64,000 nucleotides of DNA. Source: JBOCEF01 sp050586345. GTDB lineage: Bacteria > Pseudomonadota > Alphaproteobacteria > Rhodobacterales > Rhodobacteraceae. Shown here in pieces: positions 17,139-25,845 of the stretch. The notes under the pieces are model-generated. The model worked only from the letters and a program-made list of their open reading frames with translations, made no database searches and was not told the origin of the DNA. The stretch is taken from contig NZ_JBOCEF010000005.1 of NCBI RefSeq assembly GCF_050586345.1, positions 85,919-149,918 of the forward strand. The letters are read 5' to 3'. The position numbers and the translations under genes were made by a program. Numbering within the stretch: the stretch's first letter is position 1; each line of letters starts with the position of its first letter.

Positions 17139-19583
17139 TCAGAACGGGATGTCGTCCGGCGCGCTCAGGAACCGCGCCACGACGCGCTTCTCGCCCGCCT
17201 TCTCGAACGCCACCGTCACCTTGTCGCCCTCGGCGTATTCCACCGTGCCGTAGCCGAATTTCTGGTGGAACACCCGGTCGCCGACGTTGAAGGGGCAGAC
17301 CGCCTCGGCGTCGATCACCAGGTTGCGCGCCTCGGTCGGGGCGCGCATCCCGCGGCGCCCGGCATTGGCCTGCATCCGCTTCCAGCCCGGCGAGTTGTAG
17401 GCGTCGGAGCGCGTCGCCGCCTCCTCCAGCCGCGATCCGCCGCCGAAATTCCCGCCCCCGCCGAAATTGCCGCCGAAGCCGCCGCTCCCGCCGCTGCGCT
17501 GCGCGCCATGCCCGGCGGCGCCGTAATTGCCGCCGTAAAGGCCGGGGGGCGTCAACACCTCCACATGCGCCTCCGGCAGCTCGTCGATGAAGCGCGAGGG
17601 CAGGGCGGATTGCCAGCGCCCGTGGATCGCCCGGTTGGCCGCGAAACTGATCGTGCACAGCTTCTCGGCCCGGGTGATGCCCACATAGGCCAGCCGCCGC
17701 TCTTCCTCGAGGCCCGCGAGGCCGCTTTCATCCATGCTCCGCTGGGAGGGGAACAGACCGTCCTCCCAGCCCGGCAGGAACACGCAAGGAAACTCCAGCC
17801 CCTTGGCCGCGTGCAGCGTCATGATCGAGACCTTGGGCTGGCCGTCCTCCTGCTCGTTCTCCATCACCAGGGAGACATGTTCGAGGAAGCCCTCGAGGTT
17901 CTCGAACCCCTCCAGGGCCTTCACCAGCTCCTTGAGGTTCTCGAGCCGCCCCGGCGCGTCGGGGGACTTGTCGGCCTTCCACATGTCGGTATAGCCGCTC
18001 TCGTCCAGGATCGCCTCGGCGAGTTCGACATGGTTCTCCCCCGCTTCCAGCCGCGCACGCCAGCGGGCGAGCATGGCCAGCAGGTCTTCCAGCGACTTCG
18101 CCGCCTTGCCCTTGAAGGCGCCGTCGGCCAGCAGGGTGGCGGTGGCGTCGAGGGGGCCGATCTCGTTCGCGCGGCTGAACTCGTTGATGGTCGACTGCGC
18201 CTTGTCGCCCACGCCCCGCTTGGGGGTGTTCACGATCCGCTCGAACGCCATCCCGTCGCCCGGGTTGGTCACGCAGCGGAAATAGGCCATGGCGTCCCGG
18301 ATCTCCTTGCGCTCATAGAAGCGCGGGCCGCCGATGACGCGATAGGGCATGCCGATGGTCAGGAACCGGTCCTCGAAGGCGCGCATCTGGAAGGACGCGC
18401 GCACCAGGATCGCCATGTGGTCGGGGTTCACCGGGTCGAGGCCGCGGGTGCCCTTCTCCAGCGCCTCGATCTCCTCGCCGATCCAGCGGGCCTCTTCCTC
18501 GCCGTCCCAGTGGCCGATCAGGCGGACCTTCTCCCCGGCCTCCTCCTCGGTCCACAGGGTCTTGCCGAGGCGGTTCTCGTTGGCATGGATCACCGAGGAG
18601 GCGGCGGCGAGGATATGGGGGGTGGAGCGGTAGTTCTGCTCCAGCCGCACCACCTTGGCGCCGGGGAAGTCCTTCTCGAAGCGCAGGATGTTGCCGACCT
18701 CCGCGCCGCGCCAGCCATAGATCGACTGGTCGTCATCGCCGACGCAGCAGATATTGGCGCGCTGCCCGGCCAGCAGCCGCAGCCACAGGTACTGGGCGAC
18801 GTTGGTGTCCTGGTATTCGTCGACGAGGATATAGCGGAAGCGGTCGCGCCAGGTTTCCAGCACGTCGGGGTTGTTGCGGAAGATCTCCACGACATGCAGC
18901 AGCAGGTCGCCGAAATCGACGGCGTTGAGCGTGCGCAGCCGCTGCTGGTAGGCGTCGTACAGCTCCACGCCCCGGCGGTTGAAGGCCGAGGCTTCTTCCG
19001 CGGGCACATGCGCGGGCGTCCAGGCGCGGTTCTTCCAGCGGTCGATCAGGTTCGCCAGCTGCCGCGGCGGCCAGCGCTTGTGGTCGATCCGCTCCGCCTC
19101 CAGCAACTGCTTGATCAGGCGCAGCTGGTCATCCGTATCCAGGATGGTGAAGCCGTTCTCCAGCCCCGCAAGCTCCGCGTGCCGCCGCAGGATCTTGACG
19201 CAGAGCGAGTGGAACGTGCCCATCCAGCTCATCCCCTCGACCGAGGGGCCGATGAGCTGGCCGAGCCGTCCCTTCATCTCCCGCGCCGCCTTGTTGGTGA
19301 AGGTGACGGCGAGCACCTGCCACGGCTTGGCGCGGCCCGAGGCGAGGATCTGCGCGATGCGGCAGGTCAGCGCCCGGGTCTTGCCGGTGCCGGCGCCCGC
19401 AAGGACCAGGACGGGGCCGTCCAGCGTCTCCGCCGCCTCGCGCTGCGGGGTGTTGAGCCCCTCGAGCCACGGCGTCGGGGCGGCGGCCATCGCGCGTTGC
19501 GACAGGCTCCGGTCATCCCACGCTTCGAAGGCGTCGAGGTCGTCATACGGGTCGTTGGGCGCGCCATGGGTCATGGCGGGCAA
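17139..19583 (-). CDS. uvrD: ATP-dependent DNA helicase UvrD/PcrA
   Basis: Superfamily 1 3'-5' helicase used in nucleotide excision and mismatch repair. The 814-residue protein shows Walker A GAGTGKT (63-69), TFTNKAAREM, GTFHSLCVKIL, VDEYQDTN (motif II), DDDQSIYGWRGA (motif III), LEQNYRS (motif IV), TLHAAKGLEF (motif V) and VGITRAEK (motif VI). The C-terminal Tudor-like domain (RVFHQKFGYGTVEYAEGDKV) contacts RNA polymerase in PcrA/UvrD. A Gly/Asn/Phe-rich linker of about 30 residues sits before it. MTHGAP, three codons in, is an alternative start. Confidence 0.95.
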   Translation of the reverse strand: MPAMTHGAPNDPYDDLDAFEAWDDRSLSQRAMAAAPTPWLEGLNTPQREAAETLDGPVLVLAGAGTGKTRALTCRIAQILASGRAKPWQVLAVTFTNKAAREMKGRLGQLIGPSVEGMSWMGTFHSLCVKILRRHAELAGLENGFTILDTDDQLRLIKQLLEAERIDHKRWPPRQLANLIDRWKNRAWTPAHVPAEEASAFNRRGVELYDAYQQRLRTLNAVDFGDLLLHVVEIFRNNPDVLETWRDRFRYILVDEYQDTNVAQYLWLRLLAGQRANICCVGDDDQSIYGWRGAEVGNILRFEKDFPGAKVVRLEQNYRSTPHILAAASSVIHANENRLGKTLWTEEEAGEKVRLIGHWDGEEEARWIGEEIEALEKGTRGLDPVNPDHMAILVRASFQMRAFEDRFLTIGMPYRVIGGPRFYERKEIRDAMAYFRCVTNPGDGMAFERIVNTPKRGVGDKAQSTINEFSRANEIGPLDATATLLADGAFKGKAAKSLEDLLAMLARWRARLEAGENHVELAEAILDESGYTDMWKADKSPDAPGRLENLKELVKALEGFENLEGFLEHVSLVMENEQEDGQPKVSIMTLHAAKGLEFPCVFLPGWEDGLFPSQRSMDESGLAGLEEERRLAYVGITRAEKLCTISFAANRAIHGRWQSALPSRFIDELPEAHVEVLTPPGLYGGNYGAAGHGAQRSGGSGGFGGNFGGGGNFGGGSRLEEAATRSDAYNSPGWKRMQANAGRRGMRAPTEARNLVIDAEAVCPFNVGDRVFHQKFGYGTVEYAEGDKVTVAFEKAGEKRVVARFLSAPDDIPF

Positions 19584-19720
19584 AATAGCGCCGGGGGGGC
19601 GGAAGGGGAAGGGCTGTTCGGCTTTCGTTCTGCGCGCGGCGGCGCTTCGACGCTGGTGGGTCGCGGGCGGCGCGGCTACGGTCCGGTGCAGTATTCGACG
19701 CGTATCCAGGGGCGTTCCCG

Positions 19721-20242
19721 ATGTTTTTCAGCAGCAAGGCCGACGATCATTACGACCGCATGGCCGAAGAGGCCGCGGTTCCGTACTCGAACACCTTGCG
19801 GCGCCTCGGCCTGTTCCTGCTGGGGATGGCGGCGGCGGCCTGGCTGCTGGGGCTGCCGTCGGGGGCGGACCTGCTGGTGCAGCAGGCGGCCCTGACCCCC
19901 TATGACCGCCCGGCCGAGCTGACCTGCGCCAACGCCGGCAAGGTGCTGACCTTCTGCAAGGTCGCCATGCCCGATGGCGGGCCCGGGGCCGCCTACCTGT
20001 GGGTCGGCGGCGAGTCGCGCGGCGGGCGGGGCGAGGCGCAGGCCTTCCGCGACCCCGACTCGGGCCTCGCGACCACCGCGCTGGGGATGGAGATGGCGGG
20101 GCGGCGCCTCGCCACCGCGGCGGGGGTGGAGCTGTTCCCGCTCGGCCTCGTCGCGGCGCAGGTCCGGCGGCTGCGGCGCAAGCGGCGGCTGCGCCGGTTC
20201 CTGGACGAGGAATGGCCCGAATGGCGGCGCGAATACCTCTGA
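19721..20242 (+). CDS. hypothetical membrane-anchored protein
   Basis: A 173-residue protein I do not recognise. It has one hydrophobic span at about residues 28-47, then an extracytoplasmic-looking part with two cysteines (ELTCANAGKVLTFCKV), and a strongly basic C-terminal region (RRLRRKRRLRRF, about residue 150). The start is ATG at 19721. It lies divergent from uvrD and 118 bp upstream of msrA on the same strand. Coding is supported by codon-position G+C bias and a coherent membrane topology, not by family similarity. Confidence 0.65.
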   Translation: MFFSSKADDHYDRMAEEAAVPYSNTLRRLGLFLLGMAAAAWLLGLPSGADLLVQQAALTPYDRPAELTCANAGKVLTFCKVAMPDGGPGAAYLWVGGESRGGRGEAQAFRDPDSGLATTALGMEMAGRRLATAAGVELFPLGLVAAQVRRLRRKRRLRRFLDEEWPEWRREYL

Positions 20243-20360
20243 TCCGGGCCCGGGCCGCGCTTTCGTACCCCGGTGCGGCGCGCCGGTTTCGCCGCCTCCT
20301 CCGAAAGTCTTGCCGCCCCGCGCATCCGGCCTAATTGGTCCGGGGCAAAGGAGGACCCCC

Positions 20361-21020
20361 ATGTTCTGGCTACGCCGCGACCCCAAGATGCCCACGGCCG
20401 AAGACGCGCTCCCCGGGCGCGACGACCCGATTCCCACCGCCCGGACGCATTTCGTCAACGGCCGCACGCTGCGGGGCCCGTACCCCGACGGCGCCGAGGC
20501 GGCGGTGTTCGGCATGGGCTGTTTCTGGGGCGCCGAGCGCAAGTTCTGGGAGACCCCCGGCGTCTGGGTCACCGCCGTGGGCTATACCGGCGGGATCACG
20601 AAGAACCCCACCTACAAGGAGGTCTGCACCGGCATGACCGGCCATAACGAGGTGGTGCTGGTGGTCTACGACCCCGAGATGGTCAGCTTCGGCGAGCTTC
20701 TGCAGGTGTTCTTCGAGGGCCACGACCCCACCCAGGGCATGCGCCAGGGCGCGGACGTCGGCACCCAGTACCGCTCGGGCGTCTACACCACCACCGAGGC
20801 GCAGCGCGCCGCGGCGCTTCACGCGAAGGAAGACTACGAGGGGCGCCTGCGCGCCGCGGGCTTCCCCAGCATCACCACCGAGGTGATGGAAGCGCCCGAG
20901 TTCTTCTATGCCGAGGAGTACCACCAGCAGTATCTCGCCAAGAATCCCGGCGGCTATTGCGGGCTGGGCGGGACCGGCGTGTCCTGCCCGGTGGGCGTCG
21001 GGGGGCCGCACGCGCTCTGA
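20361..21020 (+). CDS. msrA: peptide-methionine (S)-S-oxide reductase
   Basis: Repairs oxidised methionine using thioredoxin. The 219-residue protein has catalytic Cys54 in FGMGCFWGAE, and the YTGG and GHNEVVLVVYDP segments. The C-terminal resolving cysteines are Cys200 and Cys209 (GGYCGLGGTGVSCP). The ATG at 20361 is preceded by a good AAGGAGG. The N-terminal 45 residues are the longer form seen in many alphaproteobacteria. Confidence 0.96.
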   Translation: MFWLRRDPKMPTAEDALPGRDDPIPTARTHFVNGRTLRGPYPDGAEAAVFGMGCFWGAERKFWETPGVWVTAVGYTGGITKNPTYKEVCTGMTGHNEVVLVVYDPEMVSFGELLQVFFEGHDPTQGMRQGADVGTQYRSGVYTTTEAQRAAALHAKEDYEGRLRAAGFPSITTEVMEAPEFFYAEEYHQQYLAKNPGGYCGLGGTGVSCPVGVGGPHAL

Positions 21021-21045
21021 CCTGCGGGACCGGCGAAGTGCAGAC

Positions 21046-21076
21046 GGGGGAGGGCCGCGGCTCTCCCCCTTCGCAT
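21046..21076 (+). terminator. terminator after msrA
   Basis: GGGGGAG (21046-21052) pairs with CTCCCCC (21063-21069) across a 10-nt GC loop, followed by TTCGCAT. Confidence 0.6.
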
Positions 21077-21101
21077 GTCCGGGCCCTGGCCCTCGGCCTT
21101 G

Positions 21102-21365
21102 GTCCTTCCCGCGCAGTCCGGCGAGTCCGCCAAGGCCCAACAACAGCAGCGGGGCGGCGGCGGGAAGCGGCGCGTCCGAGGTGGGGGCGACGACGGAGAT
21201 GCGCTGACGGACGGGCGTCTCGCCCATGGTCGGCCGGATCAGCGACCGGGAACAGGCGATCACGACGTCCGGGCCGGCTTCGTGGATCGACACGGTGACG
21301 GCGGCGTAGGCGAGGGCAGGCGCCGCGGACAGGGCGGCGGCGAAAAGAAGGCTGCGCTTGTTGAA
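21102..21365 (-). pseudogene. degraded VPLPA-CTERM protein gene
   Basis: Reading the minus strand from 21365 gives FNKRSLLFAAALSAAPALAY, a signal peptide. The mature start VTVSIHEAGPDVVIAC follows and is close to the usual beginning of VPLPA-CTERM proteins. After only about 25 further residues comes SDAPLPAAAPLLLLGLGG, a VPLPA-CTERM-like sorting tail. There is no in-frame ATG, GTG or TTG before the signal peptide, and the frame runs on past the tail into msrA antisense without a nearby stop. Most of the middle domain is missing. It therefore looks like an internally deleted, frameshifted remnant, though sequencing error at the ends cannot be excluded. Confidence 0.6.
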
Positions 21366-21493
21366 ATCCCCCGGGGATGCGGCGTGCGGCGGCCGGGCCC
21401 CCCGGCCCCCTCCGCTTGACCCCGCGCGCGGGGCGGAGTACCGCCCAAGGGTCCGCCTTCCGCACCCGGAACACGCCCCCGAAAGGCCCTGCC

Positions 21494-22372
21494 ATGACCA
21501 CCTGGACCGCCCTGACCACCATCCCCGGCGAGAAACCCGCCTATGCGCTCGGCGAAGCGATGGAGGAGCTCGCGATCGCGCCCCACGCCCTCGCGGTGCT
21601 GGAGATCGAGGATGGCAGCGGCCTGTGGGAGGTCGGCGGCTATTACGGCGAGAAGCCGGACGAGGTGCAGCTCGACATCCTCGCGGCCATGCACGGCGCG
21701 AAGGCCTTCGCGGTCAGCAAGCTGGAGGATCGCGACTGGGTCGCCCAGGTGCGGCGCGAGCTGACGCCGGTCGAGGCGGGGCGCTTCGTGGTGCATGGCG
21801 CCCATGACCGCGACGGGGTGGACAGCCAGAAGCTGAGCCTCGAGATCGAGGCGGCGATGGCCTTCGGCACCGGGCATCACGGCACCACCCGCGGCTGCCT
21901 GCTGGCGCTGGACGGGCTGATCCGCCAGGGCTGGGCCCCGCGGCGGGTGGCCGATATCGGCTGCGGCACCGGGGTTCTGGCGATGGGCGCGGCCAAGGCG
22001 CTGCGCGTGCCCTGCGTCGCCACCGACATCGACCCGGTGGCGGTGCGCACCGCGCGCGCCAACGTCAAGCACAACGGGCTGTCGCCCTGGGTGCGCACCG
22101 GGCTGTCGGTCGGCTTCCGCTCGCCGCTGATCCGCGAGGCCGCGCCGTTCGACCTGGTGTTCGCCAACATCCTCGCGCGGCCCCTGCGCGGGCTGGCCAA
22201 GGACATGTTCGCCCACATCGCCCCCGGCGGGCACGCGGTGCTGTCGGGGATCCTGAACCCGCAGGCGACCTGGGTGGAAAGCTGCTACCTGTCCAATGGT
22301 TTCGTGCGGTCCGAGCGGATCGTGCTGGGCGACTGGACCACGCTGGTGCTGCGCAAGCCGCCGCTGGTCTGA
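21494..22372 (+). CDS. prmA: ribosomal protein L11 methyltransferase
   Basis: SAM-dependent trimethylation of ribosomal protein L11. The 292-residue protein has the PrmA hallmark AFGTGHHGTTRGCL (residues 123-135), motif I VADIGCGTGVLAMGAA, the NVKHNG segment and the catalytic-site FANILARPL. The N-terminal substrate domain is complete. The start at 21494 is preceded by GAAAGGCCC. It faces the DUF1127 gene and ends at a strong terminator. Confidence 0.93.
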   Translation: MTTWTALTTIPGEKPAYALGEAMEELAIAPHALAVLEIEDGSGLWEVGGYYGEKPDEVQLDILAAMHGAKAFAVSKLEDRDWVAQVRRELTPVEAGRFVVHGAHDRDGVDSQKLSLEIEAAMAFGTGHHGTTRGCLLALDGLIRQGWAPRRVADIGCGTGVLAMGAAKALRVPCVATDIDPVAVRTARANVKHNGLSPWVRTGLSVGFRSPLIREAAPFDLVFANILARPLRGLAKDMFAHIAPGGHAVLSGILNPQATWVESCYLSNGFVRSERIVLGDWTTLVLRKPPLV

Positions 22373-22417
22373 GCGGGGGCGGGGGCGTCGCGGCCCCTCG
22401 CCTTGCGCGGCCAACAG

Positions 22418-22453
22418 AAAAGCCGGGTCCCCGACATGGGGGCCCGGCTTTTT
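22418..22453 (+). terminator. strong terminator after prmA
   Basis: AAAAGCCGGG (22418-22427) pairs with CCCGGCTTTT (22443-22452), with further pairing inside, ending in TTTTT. Confidence 0.85.
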
Positions 22454-22690
22454 CATGCCTTCGGGCGCTTGCGTCCCGTCCCCGACCCGCACCTGCAAGC
22501 GGGACCGAGAGGCGTGCGGCCCCCATTCGCAAATGGGAAGGAGGGCCAGGCGTCCGGCCCGGGGACCCTTGGGGCAGGGACCCGGGCCGGACGGGCGCGC
22601 CGGCTGCGAACTCTGCAGCGGCGCGGGTCGGACGGGACGGGCGCGCGGGGGAAAGCCTCCTGCGCGCCGCGCGTCGCCGCCCGGAAGGCG
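22454..22690. other. hairpin-rich space between convergent prmA and the DUF1127 gene
   Basis: No gene is seen. A 13-bp perfect inverted repeat (22551-22563 with 22581-22593, core CGTCCGGCCCGGG) and a 6-bp hairpin CCCATT/AATGGG (22522-22537) follow the prmA terminator. They may act as terminators or protect the 3' ends of the two convergent transcripts. Confidence 0.5.
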
Positions 22691-22909
22691 TCAGGCGCCG
22701 AGGACGCGGCGGTCCAGCGCGCGGCCGGCCAGGCCGAGATCGTCGAGCATGTTCACGCTCATCGCCTTGAGCTGCGCGCGCGCCGCCTTGCGGGCGTTGC
22801 GGCCGCGATACACGCGGCCGGCAAGGCGCAGAACGCGCTCGACGCCGTTCACGAGCTTGAGGACGGTTTCGGCGCCGAACGGGGCGTAGGTGGAGGTGGC
22901 GACGGTCAT
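22691..22909 (-). CDS. DUF1127 domain-containing small protein
   Basis: A 72-residue basic protein. The C-terminal half, ARAQLKAMSVNMLDDLGL, matches the YjiS-like DUF1127 family, short helical proteins that in some alphaproteobacteria act in RNA turnover or phosphate/carbon regulation. The start at 22909 (MTVATSTYAP) is preceded by GCGGAGACTTCGCC. It is monocistronic, with a 411-bp gene-free upstream region. Confidence 0.8.
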   Translation of the reverse strand: MTVATSTYAPFGAETVLKLVNGVERVLRLAGRVYRGRNARKAARAQLKAMSVNMLDDLGLAGRALDRRVLGA

Positions 22910-23320
22910 GGCGAAGTCTCCGCAGCGAGTGGTTTGACCACGAAGGGAAGGGTGTTGGGTGTCATCGGGAGCGCCAACAACTGGCGTCTGAGCGGGCATC
23001 TACTGCCTGTTTTCTGGGCGCACAATGGAGCCGAATGCATGGCTGGCTTGCACGCCCTGCATGTCGGGGGCTGCGCGTCGCGCATGCATTGCGGCGTGTC
23101 GTTTTTCGTACCGGTCATCGATTTTCGACGGCCGGGCGCAACAGATTTTAATGATAATTCCCGGGCCCGCGGGCCGGTTTCGGCGCTTTGCGGGCGATTC
23201 AGGGACTGGGCGGGGCGACTCGCCCCCCGGCGGGGACGAGTCGGATTCGCACCGCCGGGCCGTTTCGGGCGCGCGACGTTCCCCTTTCGTGCCGACTCGG
23301 CGCGTGTTAGCCATGTCATC
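22910..23320. other. gene-free, comparatively A+T-rich region between the DUF1127 gene and ruvC
   Basis: It should hold the divergent promoters of both genes. Visible structures are CGCCA-ACAAC-TGGCG (22972-22986) and an 8-bp inverted repeat AATGCATG (23034-23041) / CATGCATT (23083-23090) flanking several GCATG words. TTTTAATGATAATT near 23147 is the lowest-GC patch. No open frame is convincing; a small RNA is possible. Confidence 0.4.
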
Positions 23321-23854
23321 ATGACCCGGACGACCCCAGACAGTTTCCGCGTGATCGGATTGGACCCCGGCCTGCGCCGCACCGGCTGGGGCGTGGTCGA
23401 TGTGCGCGGCCCGAAGATCCGCCACGTCGCCAACGGCGTCTGCGCCTCGAGCGGCGCGGACCTGGCCGCACGGCTGCTGAGCCTGTTCGACGGGCTGACC
23501 GAGGTGGTGGCCCGCCACGCCCCCGACCAGGCGGCGGTGGAGCATACCTTCGTCAACAAGGACGCGGCGGGCACGCTGAAGCTGGGGCAGGCGCGGGCGA
23601 TGGCGCTGCTGGTCCCGGCGCGGGCCGGGCTGCCGGTGGCGGAATACGCGCCCAACGCGGTGAAGAAGGCGGTGGTCGGCGTCGGCCATGCCCAGAAGGC
23701 GCAGGTGGACCACATGGTGCGCATGATGCTGCCGGGGGTGGAGATCGCCGGGCCGGACGCCGCCGACGCGCTGGCCATCGCGCTGTGCCACGCGCACCAG
23801 GCGCGGTTCGGCGGGCGGCTCGACGCCGCGGTGGCGGCGGCCGAGCGGCGCTGA
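23321..23854 (+). CDS. ruvC: crossover junction endodeoxyribonuclease RuvC
   Basis: Holliday junction resolvase. The 177-residue RNase H-like enzyme keeps the acidic residues Asp15 (GLDPGLRRTG), Glu74 (AVEHTFVNKD), Asp146 and Asp149 (PDAADALAIA). The start at 23321 matches the family; the frame is open far upstream, but without similarity and across the DUF1127 promoter region. It heads ruvCAB, with a 93-bp GC-rich gap to ruvA. Confidence 0.95.
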   Translation: MTRTTPDSFRVIGLDPGLRRTGWGVVDVRGPKIRHVANGVCASSGADLAARLLSLFDGLTEVVARHAPDQAAVEHTFVNKDAAGTLKLGQARAMALLVPARAGLPVAEYAPNAVKKAVVGVGHAQKAQVDHMVRMMLPGVEIAGPDAADALAIALCHAHQARFGGRLDAAVAAAERR

Positions 23855-23947
23855 GGGGCGGCGCGCGCCGCCGCGGCGCCGCCGCGGCGCAGGGAAGGAC
23901 GGCGCGGCCCGCACCCGGGCCCGCGCGGCACGTCGAAGGGGACGAGC

Positions 23948-24664
23948 ATGATCGGGAAGATCTCCGGGCGGCTGGATTACGTGGCCGACGACCACGCGCT
24001 GATCGAGGCGGCGGGGGTGGGCTATGTCGTCCACTGCTCGCCGCGCACCCTCGGCGCCCTGCCGCGGCCCGGCGAGCGCGCGGCGCTTTATACCGAGCTG
24101 GTGGTGCGCGAGGACCTGATGCAGCTCTATGGCTTCCCGACCTTGATGGAGAAGGAGTGGTGGCGGCTGCTGACCTCGATCCAGGGGGTGGGCGCCAAGG
24201 CCGCGCTGGCCATCCTCGGGGTGCTGGGGCCGGAGGGGGTCTCGCGCGCGATCACCCTTGGCGACGCGGCCTCCATCAAGCGCGCGCCGGGCGTCGGCCC
24301 GAAGATCGCCGCGCGGGTGGTGAACGAGCTGAAGGACAAGGCCCCGTCCGTCATGGCCATGGGCGCCGCCGCCGCGCGCCAGGCGGGCGAGGGGCTGGCC
24401 GAGGTTCTGGATGATGGCGATGCGGCGGAGGAGGCCCCGGCGCCGAAACCCCGCCGCGCCAAGGCGCCGAAGGACGACGCCGCCGCCGCGGCCCGCGCCG
24501 CCTCCGCCGCCGCGCAGGCCGACGCGCTCTCGGCCCTCGGCAATCTCGGCTATGCGCCCGGGGATGCGGCCGAGGCCGTGGCCCGCGCCGCCGAGGCCGA
24601 GGAGGGCGCCGACGCCGCCGCCCTGATCCGCGCCGCCCTGCGCCTGCTGGCCCCCGCGGGATGA
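23948..24664 (+). CDS. ruvA: Holliday junction branch migration complex subunit RuvA
   Basis: RuvA binds four-way junctions and loads RuvB. The 238-residue protein has the N-terminal OB domain (MIGKISGRLDYV), two helix-hairpin-helix motifs (IQGVGAKAALAIL and APGVGPKIAARVVNEL), an extended Ala/Asp/Lys-rich linker (about 140-185) and the C-terminal RuvB-binding domain (ALSALGNLGYAPGDAAEAV). The linker is longer than in E. coli, which accounts for the extra length. Confidence 0.95.
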   Translation: MIGKISGRLDYVADDHALIEAAGVGYVVHCSPRTLGALPRPGERAALYTELVVREDLMQLYGFPTLMEKEWWRLLTSIQGVGAKAALAILGVLGPEGVSRAITLGDAASIKRAPGVGPKIAARVVNELKDKAPSVMAMGAAAARQAGEGLAEVLDDGDAAEEAPAPKPRRAKAPKDDAAAAARAASAAAQADALSALGNLGYAPGDAAEAVARAAEAEEGADAAALIRAALRLLAPAG

Positions 24665-24773
24665 TCCGCGCCGCCGCGGCCCGCCCGCCGCGCCTTGCCT
24701 TCCGCCGCGCCCCCGGCGACCCTGACGCCGCCGCGCCCGCCCCGCGCCCGGCCGCCCATCCCCGGATCCGCCC

Positions 24774-25841
24774 ATGACCGACCCGTTCGACGACCCGTTC
24801 GACAGCCCCCCGGAAGGCGATGCCCGCCTCGTGGACCGGGACGAACAGCCCGGCGACCAGGACCGCGCCCTGCGGCCCCAGGCGCTCGACGATTTCACCG
24901 GCCAGGCCGAGGCCCGCGCCAACCTGCGCGTCTTCATCGAATCCGCCCGGCGGCGGGGCGAGGCGATGGACCACACCCTGTTCCACGGCCCCCCCGGCCT
25001 CGGGAAAACCACCCTCGGGCAGATCGTGGCGCGCGAGCTGGGGGTGAACTTCCGCATGACCTCGGGGCCCGTGCTGGCCAAGGCCGGGGACCTCGCCGCG
25101 ATCCTGACCAATCTCGACGCCCGCGACGTGCTCTTCATCGACGAGATCCACCGCATGTCGCCGGTGGTGGAAGAGGTCCTCTATCCCGCGATGGAGGATT
25201 TCGCGCTGGATCTCGTGATCGGCGAGGGCCCCGCCGCGCGCACGGTGCGGATCGACCTGCAGCCCTTCACGCTGATCGGGGCCACCACGCGGCTCGGCCT
25301 GCTGACCACGCCGCTGCGCGACCGCTTCGGCATCCCCACGCGGCTGGAATTCTACACGGTCGAGGAGCTGACCAGCATCGTCACCCGCGGCGCGAAGATG
25401 CTGGGCGCCCCCTCCGATCCCGGCGGGGCGGAGGAGATCGCCCGCCGCGCCCGCGGCACCCCGCGCATCGCCGGGCGCCTGTTGCGCCGGGTGGTGGATT
25501 TCGCGGTGGTCGAGGGCGACGGCCGCGTCACCCGCGCCATCGCCGACCGGGCGCTGACGCGGCTGGGGGTGGATGATCTTGGCCTCGACGGCGCCGACCG
25601 CAGGTATTTGTCGATGGTGGCCGAGAATTTCGGCGGCGGCCCGGTGGGGGTGGAGACGATGGCCGCCGCCCTCTCCGAGTCCCGCGACGCCATTGAAGAA
25701 GTCATCGAGCCGTTTCTTCTTCAACAGGGCTTGATTCAACGCACGCCGCGGGGCCGAATGCTGGCGCGGAAGGCGTGGCTGCACCTGGGGTTGGCCGCGC
25801 CGCAGGCGCCGGAGCAGGGCGGGCTGTTCGACGAGGGGTGA
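24774..25841 (+). CDS. ruvB: Holliday junction branch migration DNA helicase RuvB
   Basis: AAA+ motor that drives branch migration. The 355-residue protein shows Walker A GPPGLGKTT (72-80), Walker B FIDEIHRM, sensor 1 GATTRLG, the arginine-finger region LRDRFGI and the C-terminal winged helix (EPFLLQQGLIQRTPRGR). The next gene starts 4 bp after its stop, so both are probably co-transcribed. Confidence 0.97.
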   Translation: MTDPFDDPFDSPPEGDARLVDRDEQPGDQDRALRPQALDDFTGQAEARANLRVFIESARRRGEAMDHTLFHGPPGLGKTTLGQIVARELGVNFRMTSGPVLAKAGDLAAILTNLDARDVLFIDEIHRMSPVVEEVLYPAMEDFALDLVIGEGPAARTVRIDLQPFTLIGATTRLGLLTTPLRDRFGIPTRLEFYTVEELTSIVTRGAKMLGAPSDPGGAEEIARRARGTPRIAGRLLRRVVDFAVVEGDGRVTRAIADRALTRLGVDDLGLDGADRRYLSMVAENFGGGPVGVETMAAALSESRDAIEEVIEPFLLQQGLIQRTPRGRMLARKAWLHLGLAAPQAPEQGGLFDEG

Positions 25842-25845
25842 CAGG

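Noticed and set aside
23855..23947. Hairpin between ruvC and ruvA as a terminator
   Set aside because: The repeated CGCCGCGGCG words fold many ways and have no T run; ruvCAB are normally co-transcribed.
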